Below are positions 27,001-34,986 of a DNA stretch of 64,000 nt, piece after piece; the first letter of the stretch is position 1, and each line of letters begins with the position of its first letter. The notes beneath the pieces are model-generated. The model did no database searches and was not told where the DNA came from. It saw nothing but the letters and a program-made list of their open reading frames with translations. The DNA lies in assembly GCF_003114855.1 (NCBI RefSeq), contig NZ_BFBB01000003.1, positions 747,077-811,076 of the forward strand, written 5' to 3'. The DNA comes from Leptospira ryugenii (GTDB lineage Bacteria; Spirochaetota; Leptospiria; Leptospirales; Leptospiraceae). The translations under genes were made by a program, and so were the position numbers.

Positions 27001-27545
27001 AACAAGGATTCGATGGCTGCCTTTAGTTCATTGCTTTCCGGTTTCACAGAGGATTCAAACCTTCCTTTGATATTACCTTCTTTATCGACCAGGAATTTTT
27101 CGAAATTCCATTTCACCTCACCTTTTTTAGGAGAGGATTCAGTGAGAAACTGATAAACGGGATCTTTACTGTCACCTGTGACCTTTAATTTTTTCATAAG
27201 GTCAAAGGTCACACCATAGTTTAATTTACAAAAGTCAGCAATCTCTTTTTCCGTGCCTGGCTCTTGACCACCAAAATCATTGGAAGGAAAACCAATGATG
27301 ACTAGACCTTTGGATTTGTATTGCTGGTACAATTTCTCGAGTCCCTCGTATTGTGGAGTGTAACCACATTTAGATGCCACATTGACCGCAAGCACAACCT
27401 TGCCTTTGTATTGGCTGAACGCCACTTCTTTACCTTGGATATTTTTTGATTGTAATGAATGAAAATTCACTTTTTTATCTCCTGCCCATAAACTTGATAC
27501 CAAACACAGTGAAGCGAACAAAAAAACTTTTCTTTGCACAAACAT
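26997..27545 (-). CDS. Glutathione-peroxidase-family thiol peroxidase
   Basis: A 182-residue protein with a signal peptide (cut near LWAGD), so it is probably periplasmic. It has the GPx motifs NVASKCGYTPQY (catalytic Cys60, not selenocysteine), GFPSNDFGGQEPG (Gln of the active site) and VKWNFEKFLVDKEG (Trp and Asn). It reduces peroxides, most likely with thioredoxin-type donors. It is the first gene of an operon with the ChaN-like gene and perhaps the PBP cluster. Confidence 0.92.
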   Translation of the reverse strand: MFVQRKVFLFASLCLVSSLWAGDKKVNFHSLQSKNIQGKEVAFSQYKGKVVLAVNVASKCGYTPQYEGLEKLYQQYKSKGLVIIGFPSNDFGGQEPGTEKEIADFCKLNYGVTFDLMKKLKVTGDSKDPVYQFLTESSPKKGEVKWNFEKFLVDKEGNIKGRFESSVKPESNELKAAIESLL

Positions 27546-27566
27546 TGCCCCCTATAGCCTTAGACT

Positions 27567-28433
27567 ATGGCGGCACTCTTTTTTGCTCTCTTATCGGAAG
27601 CAAATCCTTGGATTCGAGACTTAAAGGCAAGTCCCTTGAAACAACAAGGGCACTTCCGTCGATTTGAATCGGATCTACACCAAATTATCGTGACTGGTCC
27701 CGGAAAACTCGCTATGGCTTCGGCTGTCACCGAATACTGCCTTAGTAACCAAGAACAGAGGGAGCAAACTGGTTTTCAGATTTTAAATATAGGTATCGCA
27801 GGATCACCAAACATAGCTAATCCGGTAGGTGACTTCTTTTGGATCAATCGCATTCATGACCAAAGTATGGACCGAGATTTTTTCCCGGAGAGAATCCTTG
27901 GAAAATTCCCAGCAAAAGAAGCAAATCTTTTGACCGTTGACCAACCGATTTCTAGGCATTTTACTCCCAAATTTGTCCAATTGAGTGAGTCAGAATTAAG
28001 TCAATGGGATTTAATAGATATGGAAGCTAGTGGATTTTTTTATGCTGCTTCCCTCTACGTCCCCATCCATCAAATTTTTGTAGGGAAAATGGTATCCGAT
28101 CATTTGGAAGGTACAATGTGTTCCCCAAAAGAGGTGGAATCTATTGTAGAGTCGCACATAGAGACGGTGAAAGAGTTTATAAATATCACTGATTCAGAAT
28201 TAGCAGATCGGTTAGAAAAGCCAATTGACTTTAGCGATGAAATCAACTTTGCAAAACACCTACAATTCACAGAATCTATGTTACATGACTTAAAAGATTC
28301 TTTGATGTATTTCCACCTTAGATATCCCAAACAAAAGATTCCGAGGCCTCAGTTTGAGACTTTGCAAGAGAATTGGCAAAAACGGGACGCCAAAAATTAT
28401 CTAAAGACTTGGAAAGCCTTACTTTATGCATAA
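27567..28433 (+). CDS. Nucleoside-phosphorylase-like protein
   Basis: A 288-residue protein. The first ~200 residues resemble the MTAN/futalosine-hydrolase/PNP fold: an ALLSEANPW start, VTGPGKLAMASAV, ILNIGIAGS, and the substrate-ribose motif LIDMEASGFFYAA. The C-terminal 80 residues are helical and basic and not part of the usual enzyme. It overlaps the radical SAM gene by 8 bp, so they are co-translated; this pairing suggests joint work on a modified or damaged nucleoside. Substrate unknown. It is divergent from the peroxidase gene, with 21 bp between the starts. Confidence 0.8.
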   Translation: MAALFFALLSEANPWIRDLKASPLKQQGHFRRFESDLHQIIVTGPGKLAMASAVTEYCLSNQEQREQTGFQILNIGIAGSPNIANPVGDFFWINRIHDQSMDRDFFPERILGKFPAKEANLLTVDQPISRHFTPKFVQLSESELSQWDLIDMEASGFFYAASLYVPIHQIFVGKMVSDHLEGTMCSPKEVESIVESHIETVKEFINITDSELADRLEKPIDFSDEINFAKHLQFTESMLHDLKDSLMYFHLRYPKQKIPRPQFETLQENWQKRDAKNYLKTWKALLYA

Positions 28434-29418
28434 ACCATTTTCCCATATCTATATTGAAGAATCGGTTTTAGCTTCTCCCATAACAAAGCTGGTCCTAGAG
28501 AAATTTCCTTCAAGCATTCAGATACCCGTCAAACACTACAAAGATGTATTTCACAAACGAGGCCAAAATTTTCTCCTCCAAAAAGAATCTCCCAAACTCA
28601 TCCTTGCAAAAAAGGAAGACCAATTTCTATACCCTGGAAGCCAGTTTGCCCCAAATTTTGGCGCAAAGCATTTTTATTACAATACCCTAGCACTCAATTG
28701 TATCTATGATTGTGCCTACTGTTATTTGCAAGGTATGTTTGATTCAGCAAATATTGTGCTATTTGTAAACTGGGAGGATTATTTCAGTGCAACAGAAGCA
28801 TTTTTAAATGCGTTTCAGTCACTCTATTTAGCTCTATCGTATGACACAGATTTGCTGGCGATGGAAGGATTTTTTCCTGCAACGAGAGCCTGGTTGTCTT
28901 TTGCAAAAGAACATCAAAATTTAGAAATTGAAATAAGAACAAAATCAGCAAATTTTCAAATGCTGCGTGATGTGGAAGCCATACCCAATGCTATTTTTGC
29001 CTGGACTTTATCCCCACAAGAGTTCCGAGAAAGTATCGAGAACAAAACACCAAGTCTAAAAAATAAAATAACATCCGCAAAGCTAGCAGTCGCAAAGGGT
29101 TGGAAGCTTAGGCTTTGTTTGGACCCTCTCCTTCGAGAACCGAATTGGAAGGAGCTGTATACGGGATTGGTGGAAGAATTGGGAAAATCCTTTTTGCCAG
29201 AACAAGTATTTGATATTAGTATTGGTTCCTTTCGTATGAATTCGGAGTTTTACGCAGAGATCAAAAAAAAACGAAAAGACCATGCTCTACTGTTTTATCC
29301 ATATGAACGAAAGGACGGAATCGTTTCGTATCCCCATGAGGAAAAAAGAGACTTAGAAAACTTTGTTTTTTCAAAATTGTTGGCTTACTTCCCAGAAAAA
29401 AAAATTCGCTTTACCTAA
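28426..29418 (+). CDS. Spore-photoproduct-lyase (SPL) family radical SAM protein
   Basis: A 330-residue radical SAM enzyme. The cluster motif is CIYDCAYC (C92, C96, C99). It also has YYNTLALNC before it, as in SPL proteins, an IEIRTKSAN segment for SAM contact and a late VFDISIGSFRMN. SPL of Bacillus reverses the thymine spore photoproduct. Leptospira does not sporulate, so the real substrate is unknown. The SPL-specific fourth Cys (C141 in B. subtilis) has no clear match. It is in an overlapping pair with the nucleoside-phosphorylase-like gene. Confidence 0.85.
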   Translation: MHKPFSHIYIEESVLASPITKLVLEKFPSSIQIPVKHYKDVFHKRGQNFLLQKESPKLILAKKEDQFLYPGSQFAPNFGAKHFYYNTLALNCIYDCAYCYLQGMFDSANIVLFVNWEDYFSATEAFLNAFQSLYLALSYDTDLLAMEGFFPATRAWLSFAKEHQNLEIEIRTKSANFQMLRDVEAIPNAIFAWTLSPQEFRESIENKTPSLKNKITSAKLAVAKGWKLRLCLDPLLREPNWKELYTGLVEELGKSFLPEQVFDISIGSFRMNSEFYAEIKKKRKDHALLFYPYERKDGIVSYPHEEKRDLENFVFSKLLAYFPEKKIRFT

Positions 29419-29461
29419 AACTAACAGGCAATATCTAACCAAATAAGATTCAAAGTTACTT

Positions 29462-30994
29462 ATGCTCTCTCGTTTTCTAGCTATTCTATTTTTATCATCC
29501 AATCTTTTCTTTTGCCAACCTCCCACTCTTGATAACAGTGGTGATGGGAACACAAGGACTTTTTTATTTACACAAATCCTTCGAACACTCCTAAGACCTG
29601 CGCCTCAATCGATACGTGCCTGCGATGACCTGACACCTTGGACCGCCAATTATCCGAGCGTACGATCCTCTATAGTCACGATTCCCGATGCAGTAACGGA
29701 TGTAAGTGGAAATTTATACTTACTGACTATGGGGACCTTATTACCTGAAAATTTAAAGAATGACCAAGGTGGAAATCAAATCTTCCTGATTAAATATAAC
29801 CGTGAGGGAAATGTCGCTTGGTCTTTATCTTTAGGCAAAGCAAATACATCGAATGAATATGTAGGTGAGCTTCTGCTGGAAAAGAATTCTTTGCTTATCT
29901 CTACCTCAGTGATTTCTGCAATCCCAGAGGCAACTGGCGCAAGCTTTATCGGTAGCCTAGAAAATATTGGAGTTTTTGAAGTGTCGACCGATGGAACGAT
30001 CAAACGAGGTCGATACTTCGGAAATAGTGGAGCGGCTATCCGGACAAGATCCTTCAAACGAATCTCTGCATCTACCTTACTTATCCTTGCTCAAGGCAGT
30101 GGTCCCTCGAATGCACCAATAAATGCTGGTTCTGCGAAGATAACAGCAACCGGTACTAATAGTACTGCTTTTATCATATCAATTCAGAATGATTTTTCGC
30201 CAAATTATTTTACCTTTTTTTCGGCTGGTGGATTTACTGTGAACTCGCAGCAACTACTTGTATCTACAGATCGATTTTGGTTATTTGGGGATATAAACTC
30301 TTCTGCTGATCCAGCTTTTGCAAATGGTGATAACACTTTTCCAACTTCTCCGGGAACTCGACATTACTTTATCGCAGGCTATGATGCGAATGGAAATTAC
30401 CTGCGACATCGATATCTAGGAATATCTGTTTCTGGAAGTCCAGACTCTCCGTTTCCGAGTAGCTCTGTAACAAATGGAATAGGAATAGTCGGCACAATCC
30501 ATACTGCAAACTATATTACCACACCTACACCATCGCCCGCATACCAAGGTCCAAATCGAGAACAAACAAGCTTTGCTTTTAATATAACAGACGGCTCGAT
30601 CAAATATAGTGCCTTTCATGGTGTTTCATCTGATGGTTATTTCAATGCTATCTTTTCAGATAATTTAGGTGCCACCATCGCGGGGATGACAAAGGGTTCC
30701 GATCCTGGGGTGGGCATCAGTTATCCAGGTGGGCGCGTAGAACTCTTAAGCACTATTTCTGAATCTAACGGCTCAAGAACCAAATTTGCAATGCTACCTC
30801 TGGGGAATACATCGAATAACTTCCGTACGCTGCCAAATTGCGATGGCTCATTGGTGACGGTTGAGATTGATTATGATGACCTTGCAAATCCAAATACCTT
30901 TAAAACTATCATCCGCCAAAGGCGAAGGTCTGATTATTCAGTTGGGAGAACCTATATAAAACCAGATGGAAGTTTAGAATACAAAGAAAACTGA
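29462..30994 (+). CDS. Large lipoprotein, repeat-containing, probably beta-propeller-like
   Basis: A 510-residue lipoprotein with lipobox LFFC (Cys18). The mature part has recurring beta-strand units such as GNLYLLTMGTLLP, IFLIKYNREGNVAWSLSLG, NYFTFFSAGGF and HYFIAGYDANGNYLRHRYLG. The 'K/D-Y-D/N-x-x-G-N-x-x-W/R' pattern is that of SBBP-type propeller blades. Its role is unknown; exposure on the surface or in the periplasm is likely. It begins 43 bp after the SPL gene and may have its own promoter. Confidence 0.75.
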   Translation: MLSRFLAILFLSSNLFFCQPPTLDNSGDGNTRTFLFTQILRTLLRPAPQSIRACDDLTPWTANYPSVRSSIVTIPDAVTDVSGNLYLLTMGTLLPENLKNDQGGNQIFLIKYNREGNVAWSLSLGKANTSNEYVGELLLEKNSLLISTSVISAIPEATGASFIGSLENIGVFEVSTDGTIKRGRYFGNSGAAIRTRSFKRISASTLLILAQGSGPSNAPINAGSAKITATGTNSTAFIISIQNDFSPNYFTFFSAGGFTVNSQQLLVSTDRFWLFGDINSSADPAFANGDNTFPTSPGTRHYFIAGYDANGNYLRHRYLGISVSGSPDSPFPSSSVTNGIGIVGTIHTANYITTPTPSPAYQGPNREQTSFAFNITDGSIKYSAFHGVSSDGYFNAIFSDNLGATIAGMTKGSDPGVGISYPGGRVELLSTISESNGSRTKFAMLPLGNTSNNFRTLPNCDGSLVTVEIDYDDLANPNTFKTIIRQRRRSDYSVGRTYIKPDGSLEYKEN

Positions 30995-31021
30995 TAAACA
31001 CCGCTAGGCAAAAATTCCCAT

Positions 31022-31603
31022 TCAGGATTCGGAGAGTTTTAAAAGAGTGCGAAATCCTCTGACAGCATAATAACTTTCAGCTCCGTTGTGATATGAAAAT
31101 ACTGTATTATACCTTCTGTCACAAAACAATGCACCGCCTAAAGTACGGATAGCTAGAGGAGTCTCAATCCAACTCGAAGTCTTGGTATCAAAACTACCAA
31201 TCGTCTGGAGATGTCGGTATTCAACTTCAGAGAGTAAATGTAAGTCCAAACTTTTAATCATTCCCTTTGCAGAACCCTTTGGCTTGTTTTCCTTTCGAGA
31301 GTGTAAAGCTTCATCATCATAACATAAACTTCTTCGTCCGACTGGAGTTTCTAGGCTGCAATCCACAAAGCAAATGCTTTGCGCGATTCCCTGCATCAAA
31401 ACCACATCTGGCTCACCTCCCGTTTCTTCCATCCAAGCCAATGCCTTTTTCTTTTTAGGATTCTTTTCTAAACAGGTAACTATTTGGTCCCAAGACAAGT
31501 TCGGATGACGAATTAGATTTGCTTCAAATCTTTCCTTACATATTTGTAAAAGGTCACTTGGCTTATTTGCATTTTTTGTTAGTGCTTTACTTGCTTTGGC
31601 CAT
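31022..31603 (-). CDS. DUF4256 protein
   Basis: A 193-residue soluble protein matching DUF4256 by its pattern: RFEANLIRHPNLSW, ALAWMEETGGEPDVV, FVDCSLETPVGRRSLCYDDEAL and the tail GGALFCDRRYNTVFSYHNGAESYY (in parts). The conserved Cys, His and Asp residues could form an active site, but no function is known for the family. It has no partner on its strand: the genes on both sides are on the other strand. Confidence 0.85.
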   Translation of the reverse strand: MAKASKALTKNANKPSDLLQICKERFEANLIRHPNLSWDQIVTCLEKNPKKKKALAWMEETGGEPDVVLMQGIAQSICFVDCSLETPVGRRSLCYDDEALHSRKENKPKGSAKGMIKSLDLHLLSEVEYRHLQTIGSFDTKTSSWIETPLAIRTLGGALFCDRRYNTVFSYHNGAESYYAVRGFRTLLKLSES

Positions 31604-31740
31604 ATAAACCTATACTTTACAATCTCTCTGAAAAATGAGAAGGAGAAAAAATTCCAAGAGGCCAAGATTTGCAAATCCAGAAGTTCAGAAAATTACATTG
31701 CCAAAACGTTTGCTATCAGATCACTTGGAACTGCCTCTCT

Positions 31741-33342
31741 ATGAAGCCATTACATCTCCTAATCTTAATTTTTCTGCTAGGGACCATGGGAATTTATTCT
31801 CAATCAACCAAGGAATTGTATGAGGACCAAGAGACGGGTGAGCTATACACAAAACCTGGCCCAAACCGCAAAAAAATCAAAGAAAAGTTAGTTTCAGTTG
31901 AAGAAGACAACCGTGGAGGATTTTCTCGAGTTCCCAAAAACCCCATCCTAGAAAAACTAACGGTCGTTGGACGTCTCCAACTTCGAGGGATAGGAGGAGA
32001 AGCAGATTCTATCTATAGCAATGGCCACAGAGATTTTAATGCACCCGATGTGAATGTCCGCCGAGCAAGGATAGGATGGATCTACCAAGGAGACAGTTGG
32101 TGGGGCTCTACTCTTGCCATTCGATTAGAAGACCTAGTCAATCGACCCTACCTAGTGAAAGAAACCATTACCTTCAAAGATGGAGCCGGCCGAGATATCA
32201 CTGTTACACGAGATGTAAACATAAGAGACAATCGGGGTGGACTCCAGGAAGCCTTTTTTTGGTTCAATATCCCGTATTCACGTATCCAATTAAACTTTGG
32301 GCAATTTGTGATACCATTCATACGCGAATTTATGATGACCTCAGCCAATATGATGGTGGTGGAAAGATCCTTTGCCTCTTCTGCCTACCCTCAAATGGAT
32401 TGGGGTGGAATGATCTCAATCAATCCACTTAAAGAAATTGATGCAAAGTATGATCGATATCTTACCATTCAGGCTGGAGTTTTCAATGGCAAAGGATCTG
32501 GACTGGATGGTATCGGAAGGCAACAGACCCTTACACAAACCAGAAACAACACACAACCTCTTCTCATATCCCCTCTCTATGTCTGGAGAATACAGTACAA
32601 TCCGTTCGGAGGCTTGATCAAAGACGGGAAAGATGTTGGTTGGATAGAAGGTGAGGAGATCTTCCAAAAGGATTTAAAATGGTCACTAGGCATCGCTGGT
32701 ATGCAGACGAAAGAGTCTTCAGCAACCAATAACTTCAATACACAAACGAGAGGCTATGATCCATTTCCAATCTTTCTTGTCCAAACCACTCCGAGTAACG
32801 GAATCGGTTTGGGGGGTACGGGAGCAGGCTCTGATGGAATTGTTGTTACAAGTTCTTTCAACAACCCAGGATTGAATACAATTACAAATGCAAATCGGCC
32901 TTCATTGGGTGTAGTAGGCCATACATATGATTCCACGTTTACCTGGAATGGCATATATCTTTCCTCTGCCTATACTGTATTTAGAGGTGCTGCCTCGAGA
33001 GATGCCAAAATGTTTCATGGAACCATTGGGTACAACTTTGAGATTGGGAATTTTTATCTAATGCCCGTTTTTCGGTATGAGACGATATCAGCAGATTTTG
33101 ATTTAAATAAAGAAATCAACGACAAAGAAAGATTTCGCTCCTATTGGATTGGGGCCAATCTATTCGGTGATGGTCACCTATTCAAAGCTCAACTTTTCTA
33201 TCAGATTTTAAATGATCGTCTAGCCTACGATGCCATAGCCCGAGAAAATTACGATGCAAGAAACAATATCTTGTACTTCCAATTGCAAGCTACCTTTTGG
33301 ACAGGAGTTAGGAATCTACAAGTGCTTAACTCTGTACGCTAA
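31741..33342 (+). CDS. Outer-membrane porin, OprO/OprP (phosphate-selective) type
   Basis: About 533 residues starting at ATG 31741, which begins a signal peptide (MKPLHLLILIFLLGTMGIYSQS in full). A longer frame from 31669 lacks a signal. The mature protein shows porin O/P features: LTVVGRLQLRG, VNVRRARIGWIYQGDSWWG, LQEAFFWFNIPYSRIQLNFGQF, PFIREFMMTSANMMVVERS and many alternating amphipathic strands to the C terminus. It forms a beta-barrel for diffusion of anions or small solutes; the substrate is not established. Nearby genes give no operon hint. Confidence 0.85.
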   Translation: MKPLHLLILIFLLGTMGIYSQSTKELYEDQETGELYTKPGPNRKKIKEKLVSVEEDNRGGFSRVPKNPILEKLTVVGRLQLRGIGGEADSIYSNGHRDFNAPDVNVRRARIGWIYQGDSWWGSTLAIRLEDLVNRPYLVKETITFKDGAGRDITVTRDVNIRDNRGGLQEAFFWFNIPYSRIQLNFGQFVIPFIREFMMTSANMMVVERSFASSAYPQMDWGGMISINPLKEIDAKYDRYLTIQAGVFNGKGSGLDGIGRQQTLTQTRNNTQPLLISPLYVWRIQYNPFGGLIKDGKDVGWIEGEEIFQKDLKWSLGIAGMQTKESSATNNFNTQTRGYDPFPIFLVQTTPSNGIGLGGTGAGSDGIVVTSSFNNPGLNTITNANRPSLGVVGHTYDSTFTWNGIYLSSAYTVFRGAASRDAKMFHGTIGYNFEIGNFYLMPVFRYETISADFDLNKEINDKERFRSYWIGANLFGDGHLFKAQLFYQILNDRLAYDAIARENYDARNNILYFQLQATFWTGVRNLQVLNSVR

Positions 33343-33379
33343 ATGGAAAACGTATTCTAAATTATTTGGAGATAAAAGA

Positions 33380-33826
33380 ATGTTCAGAAAAAACCGTTTT
33401 TGCCTTAAACACACAAAACTTCTGAGTTGTTTGATCCTCATTACTTTGATTGTATGTACTCCCAAGAGAAAAGGTATAGATGACGACGGCTTTATTTTAC
33501 TCCTCCTCCAAACTAGGCCTGAACCTGGCGCAAATTCTGTTGTAAGCCTGCGCAGGATCGATACCTTTAATTTTACTGGAATCTGTTTGGATAATTTTTT
33601 TGGTATTTCCGCCAAACAATACTTCCAAACAATGAATTTACAAAACGCAAACTCTGATTGGGAAAAACACATTCTCTCAGAACAGTCTTGCTCAAATTTA
33701 GGGTTTCGATTGTCAGGGCCCCGCACCCAAAGCCAATCTGGCATTGAATACTCAACATACCAATGCGGTACAAACGCAAACCCTTGTTCTCGCTCCTTAG
33801 CAAGCAGTATGGGCTTTTTACTCTAA
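33380..33826 (+). CDS. Small Cys-containing lipoprotein
   Basis: A 148-residue lipoprotein starting at ATG 33380, seven bases after GGAG. The signal peptide ends in LITLIVC. The mature part is short and contains six further Cys, including ICLDNF, SEQSCSNLG and YQCGTNANPC, so disulfides are likely. No family is recognised. It follows the porin gene by 37 bp and may be its transcriptional partner. Confidence 0.72.
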   Translation: MFRKNRFCLKHTKLLSCLILITLIVCTPKRKGIDDDGFILLLLQTRPEPGANSVVSLRRIDTFNFTGICLDNFFGISAKQYFQTMNLQNANSDWEKHILSEQSCSNLGFRLSGPRTQSQSGIEYSTYQCGTNANPCSRSLASSMGFLL

Positions 33827-33989
33827 CCCAAACCAGATTCTTTTCTACACAACTCTCTCTCTATCTCCTACCAAGGTGTTACGATATGCACGCAAGATAG
33901 CTTGCCTACTTTTCATTCAAGACTTTGTAATTATGAGTTGCCAGATAAATCTTCCGTTCGAATATATTGGGTTCCCAGGAGAGTGTCCC

Positions 33990-34463
33990 ATGACAAGACA
34001 GATGACAGAAGCAAACATACAATGGCTAAATGTAAAATTACAAGAATCCAAAAAGATCTTTTATCTATTGGCCATTGCCTTTACGGTTAGTTTCTGCATT
34101 TTCTCTTATGTGATTTGGTTTTATCTGGATTTACAAGAATCAGCAGAGTGGATTCGCTTTTTGCCCATAGGAATTTTGGTCATGGATGCCATCATCCTAT
34201 ACTTAGTGATTTTCCCTCGTGTTCGCAGATTTCAATTGGATATTCAGGGAAAACAAAAGGAAATCCTCCGCACAAAAATCGAACGTACCGAACGACGGAC
34301 TTATAAGAATTCCATTAGCTTTCATTGGATTCTAAAAGATGGGGAGTCAATCCAGGTAGAATCGAGTCAATTTGAAGCCCACCAAGCAGGCGAAGAACTT
34401 GTGTTACACATAGCTCCCCATAGCAAAACCCTCTTGGAAGTCGCCAAAGAAGATATTTTTTAA
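33990..34463 (+). CDS. Membrane protein with two helices and a soluble tail
   Basis: About 157 residues from ATG 33990, chosen because AGGAGAG lies just before it; an in-frame ATG at 33876 would add 38 residues without a clear ribosome-binding site. Two membrane helices (FYLLAIAFTVSFCIFSYVIWF and IRFLPIGILVMDAIILYLVIF, in part) are followed by a 70-residue cytoplasmic tail with beta strands (SFHWILKDGESIQVESSQF). The role is unknown. Its stop abuts the left edge of the 5S-associated repeat array. Confidence 0.7.
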   Translation: MTRQMTEANIQWLNVKLQESKKIFYLLAIAFTVSFCIFSYVIWFYLDLQESAEWIRFLPIGILVMDAIILYLVIFPRVRRFQLDIQGKQKEILRTKIERTERRTYKNSISFHWILKDGESIQVESSQFEAHQAGEELVLHIAPHSKTLLEVAKEDIF

Positions 34464-34467
34464 AAAT

Positions 34468-34494
34468 AAAAAAAGCGTTCAATCTCTTGAACGC
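34468..34494 (-). terminator. Rho-independent terminator, repeat unit 1
   Basis: On the minus strand, an 8-bp stem GCGTTCAA/TTGAACGC with a 4-nt loop is followed by seven T. It is the distal copy of three identical terminators behind the 5S gene and faces the end of the membrane-protein gene at 34463. Confidence 0.88.
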
Positions 34495-34621
34495 TCTGTT
34501 AACAATGATGACGAACCCAGCGACAATGCCGGAAGATCTTAAGCAAGACACCTTGCTTTAGATCTGAGGCAGCAACCGAAGAGTCGCGGACTCGCCGGAC
34601 TAGCTTGAAGCGCCCTTAAAT

Positions 34622-34648
34622 AAAAAAAGCGTTCAATCTCTTGAACGC
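34622..34648 (-). terminator. Rho-independent terminator, repeat unit 2
   Basis: The same 8-bp stem, 4-nt loop and T7 tract as the other two, exactly 154 bp from each of them. A transcript reaching it must already have passed the terminator at 34776. Confidence 0.88.
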
Positions 34649-34775
34649 TCTGTTAACAATGATGACGAACCCGGCGACAATGCCGGAAGATCTTAAGCAA
34701 GACACCTTGCTTTAGATCTGAGGCAGCGACCGAAGAGTCGCGGACTCGCCGGACTAGCTTGAAGCGCCCTTAAAT

Positions 34776-34802
34776 AAAAAAAGCGTTCAATCTCTTGAAC
34801 GC
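34776..34802 (-). terminator. Rho-independent terminator of the 5S rRNA gene
   Basis: An 8-bp stem GCGTTCAA/TTGAACGC with loop and T7 on the minus strand, 22 nt after the end of 5S. It is the parent copy of the two terminators repeated further downstream. Confidence 0.92.
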
Positions 34803-34823
34803 TCTGTTAACAATGATGACGAA

Positions 34824-34939
34824 CCCGGCGACGTCCTACTCTCCCATTGAGCGAACCCAATAGTACCATCGGCGATGAGAAGCTTGACTTCCGTGTTCGG
34901 AATGGGAACGGGTATGACCTTCTCTCCATAATCACCAGG
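34824..34939 (-). rRNA. rrf: 5S ribosomal RNA
   Basis: A 116-nt 5S gene on the minus strand. The ends pair as helix I: CCTGGTGAT at the 5' end with GTCGCCGGG at the 3' end, including G-U pairs. The conserved core reads CCGTTCCCATTCCGAACACGG in full, with GGAAGTCAAGC after it and GATGGTACT later, as in bacterial 5S. No 16S or 23S gene is in the window, so the gene stands alone, as known for Leptospira. Its 3' end and terminator are repeated twice downstream and its 5' end lies in a palindrome. Confidence 0.95.
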
Positions 34940-34963
34940 AGTAATTACCATACTCCTGGTGAT
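34931..34963. repeat. Perfect inverted repeat at the 5S 5' end
   Basis: ATCACCAGGAGT (34931-34942) and ACTCCTGGTGAT (34952-34963) are perfect 12-bp complements around a 9-bp centre. One arm contains the first nine bases of 5S; the other lies in its promoter. It could be a protein-binding site, a cruciform or, if transcribed, a hairpin that hides the 5' end of 5S. Confidence 0.9.
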
Positions 34964-34977
34964 GAGCTCGTCGTCAA
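34947..34977 (-). promoter_or_regulatory. Probable 5S rRNA promoter
   Basis: On the minus strand TTGACG (34977-34972) and TATGGT (34952-34947) are separated by 19 bp, slightly long for sigma-70. The mature 5S 5' end lies 8 nt after the -10 box, where transcription would start, so 5S may need no 5' trimming. The -10 falls in the centre of the perfect inverted repeat. Confidence 0.45.
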
Positions 34978-34986
34978 GTACGAATT

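Larger units (their letters stand above)
34467..34832 (-). repeat. Tandem 154-bp repeat array carrying the 5S rRNA 3' end, trailer and terminator
   Basis: Two full 154-bp units (34467-34620 and 34621-34774) and a 58-bp third copy (34775-34832) that is the real end of the 5S gene. Each unit is a 58-bp module (7-T terminator, trailer and last 9 nt of 5S) plus a 96-nt insert (34525-34620, 34679-34774). The insert, read in the 5S direction, has hairpins GCGAC-GTCGC and GATCTAAAGCAAG-CTTGCTTAAGATC, and ends in CCGGC, which can pair with GCCGG of the copied 5S end. Units differ at two bases noticed by eye (34520 and 34574). No protein gene fits here. Confidence 0.92.

Noticed and set aside
31635..31823. 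Small plus-strand frame at the porin start
   Set aside because: It overlaps the porin signal-peptide region in another frame and lacks a recognisable product.
34467..34832. Repeat array as a CRISPR
   Set aside because: The period is 154 bp, the units are near-identical throughout and there are no variable spacers or cas genes; the repeat carries an rRNA end and terminator.
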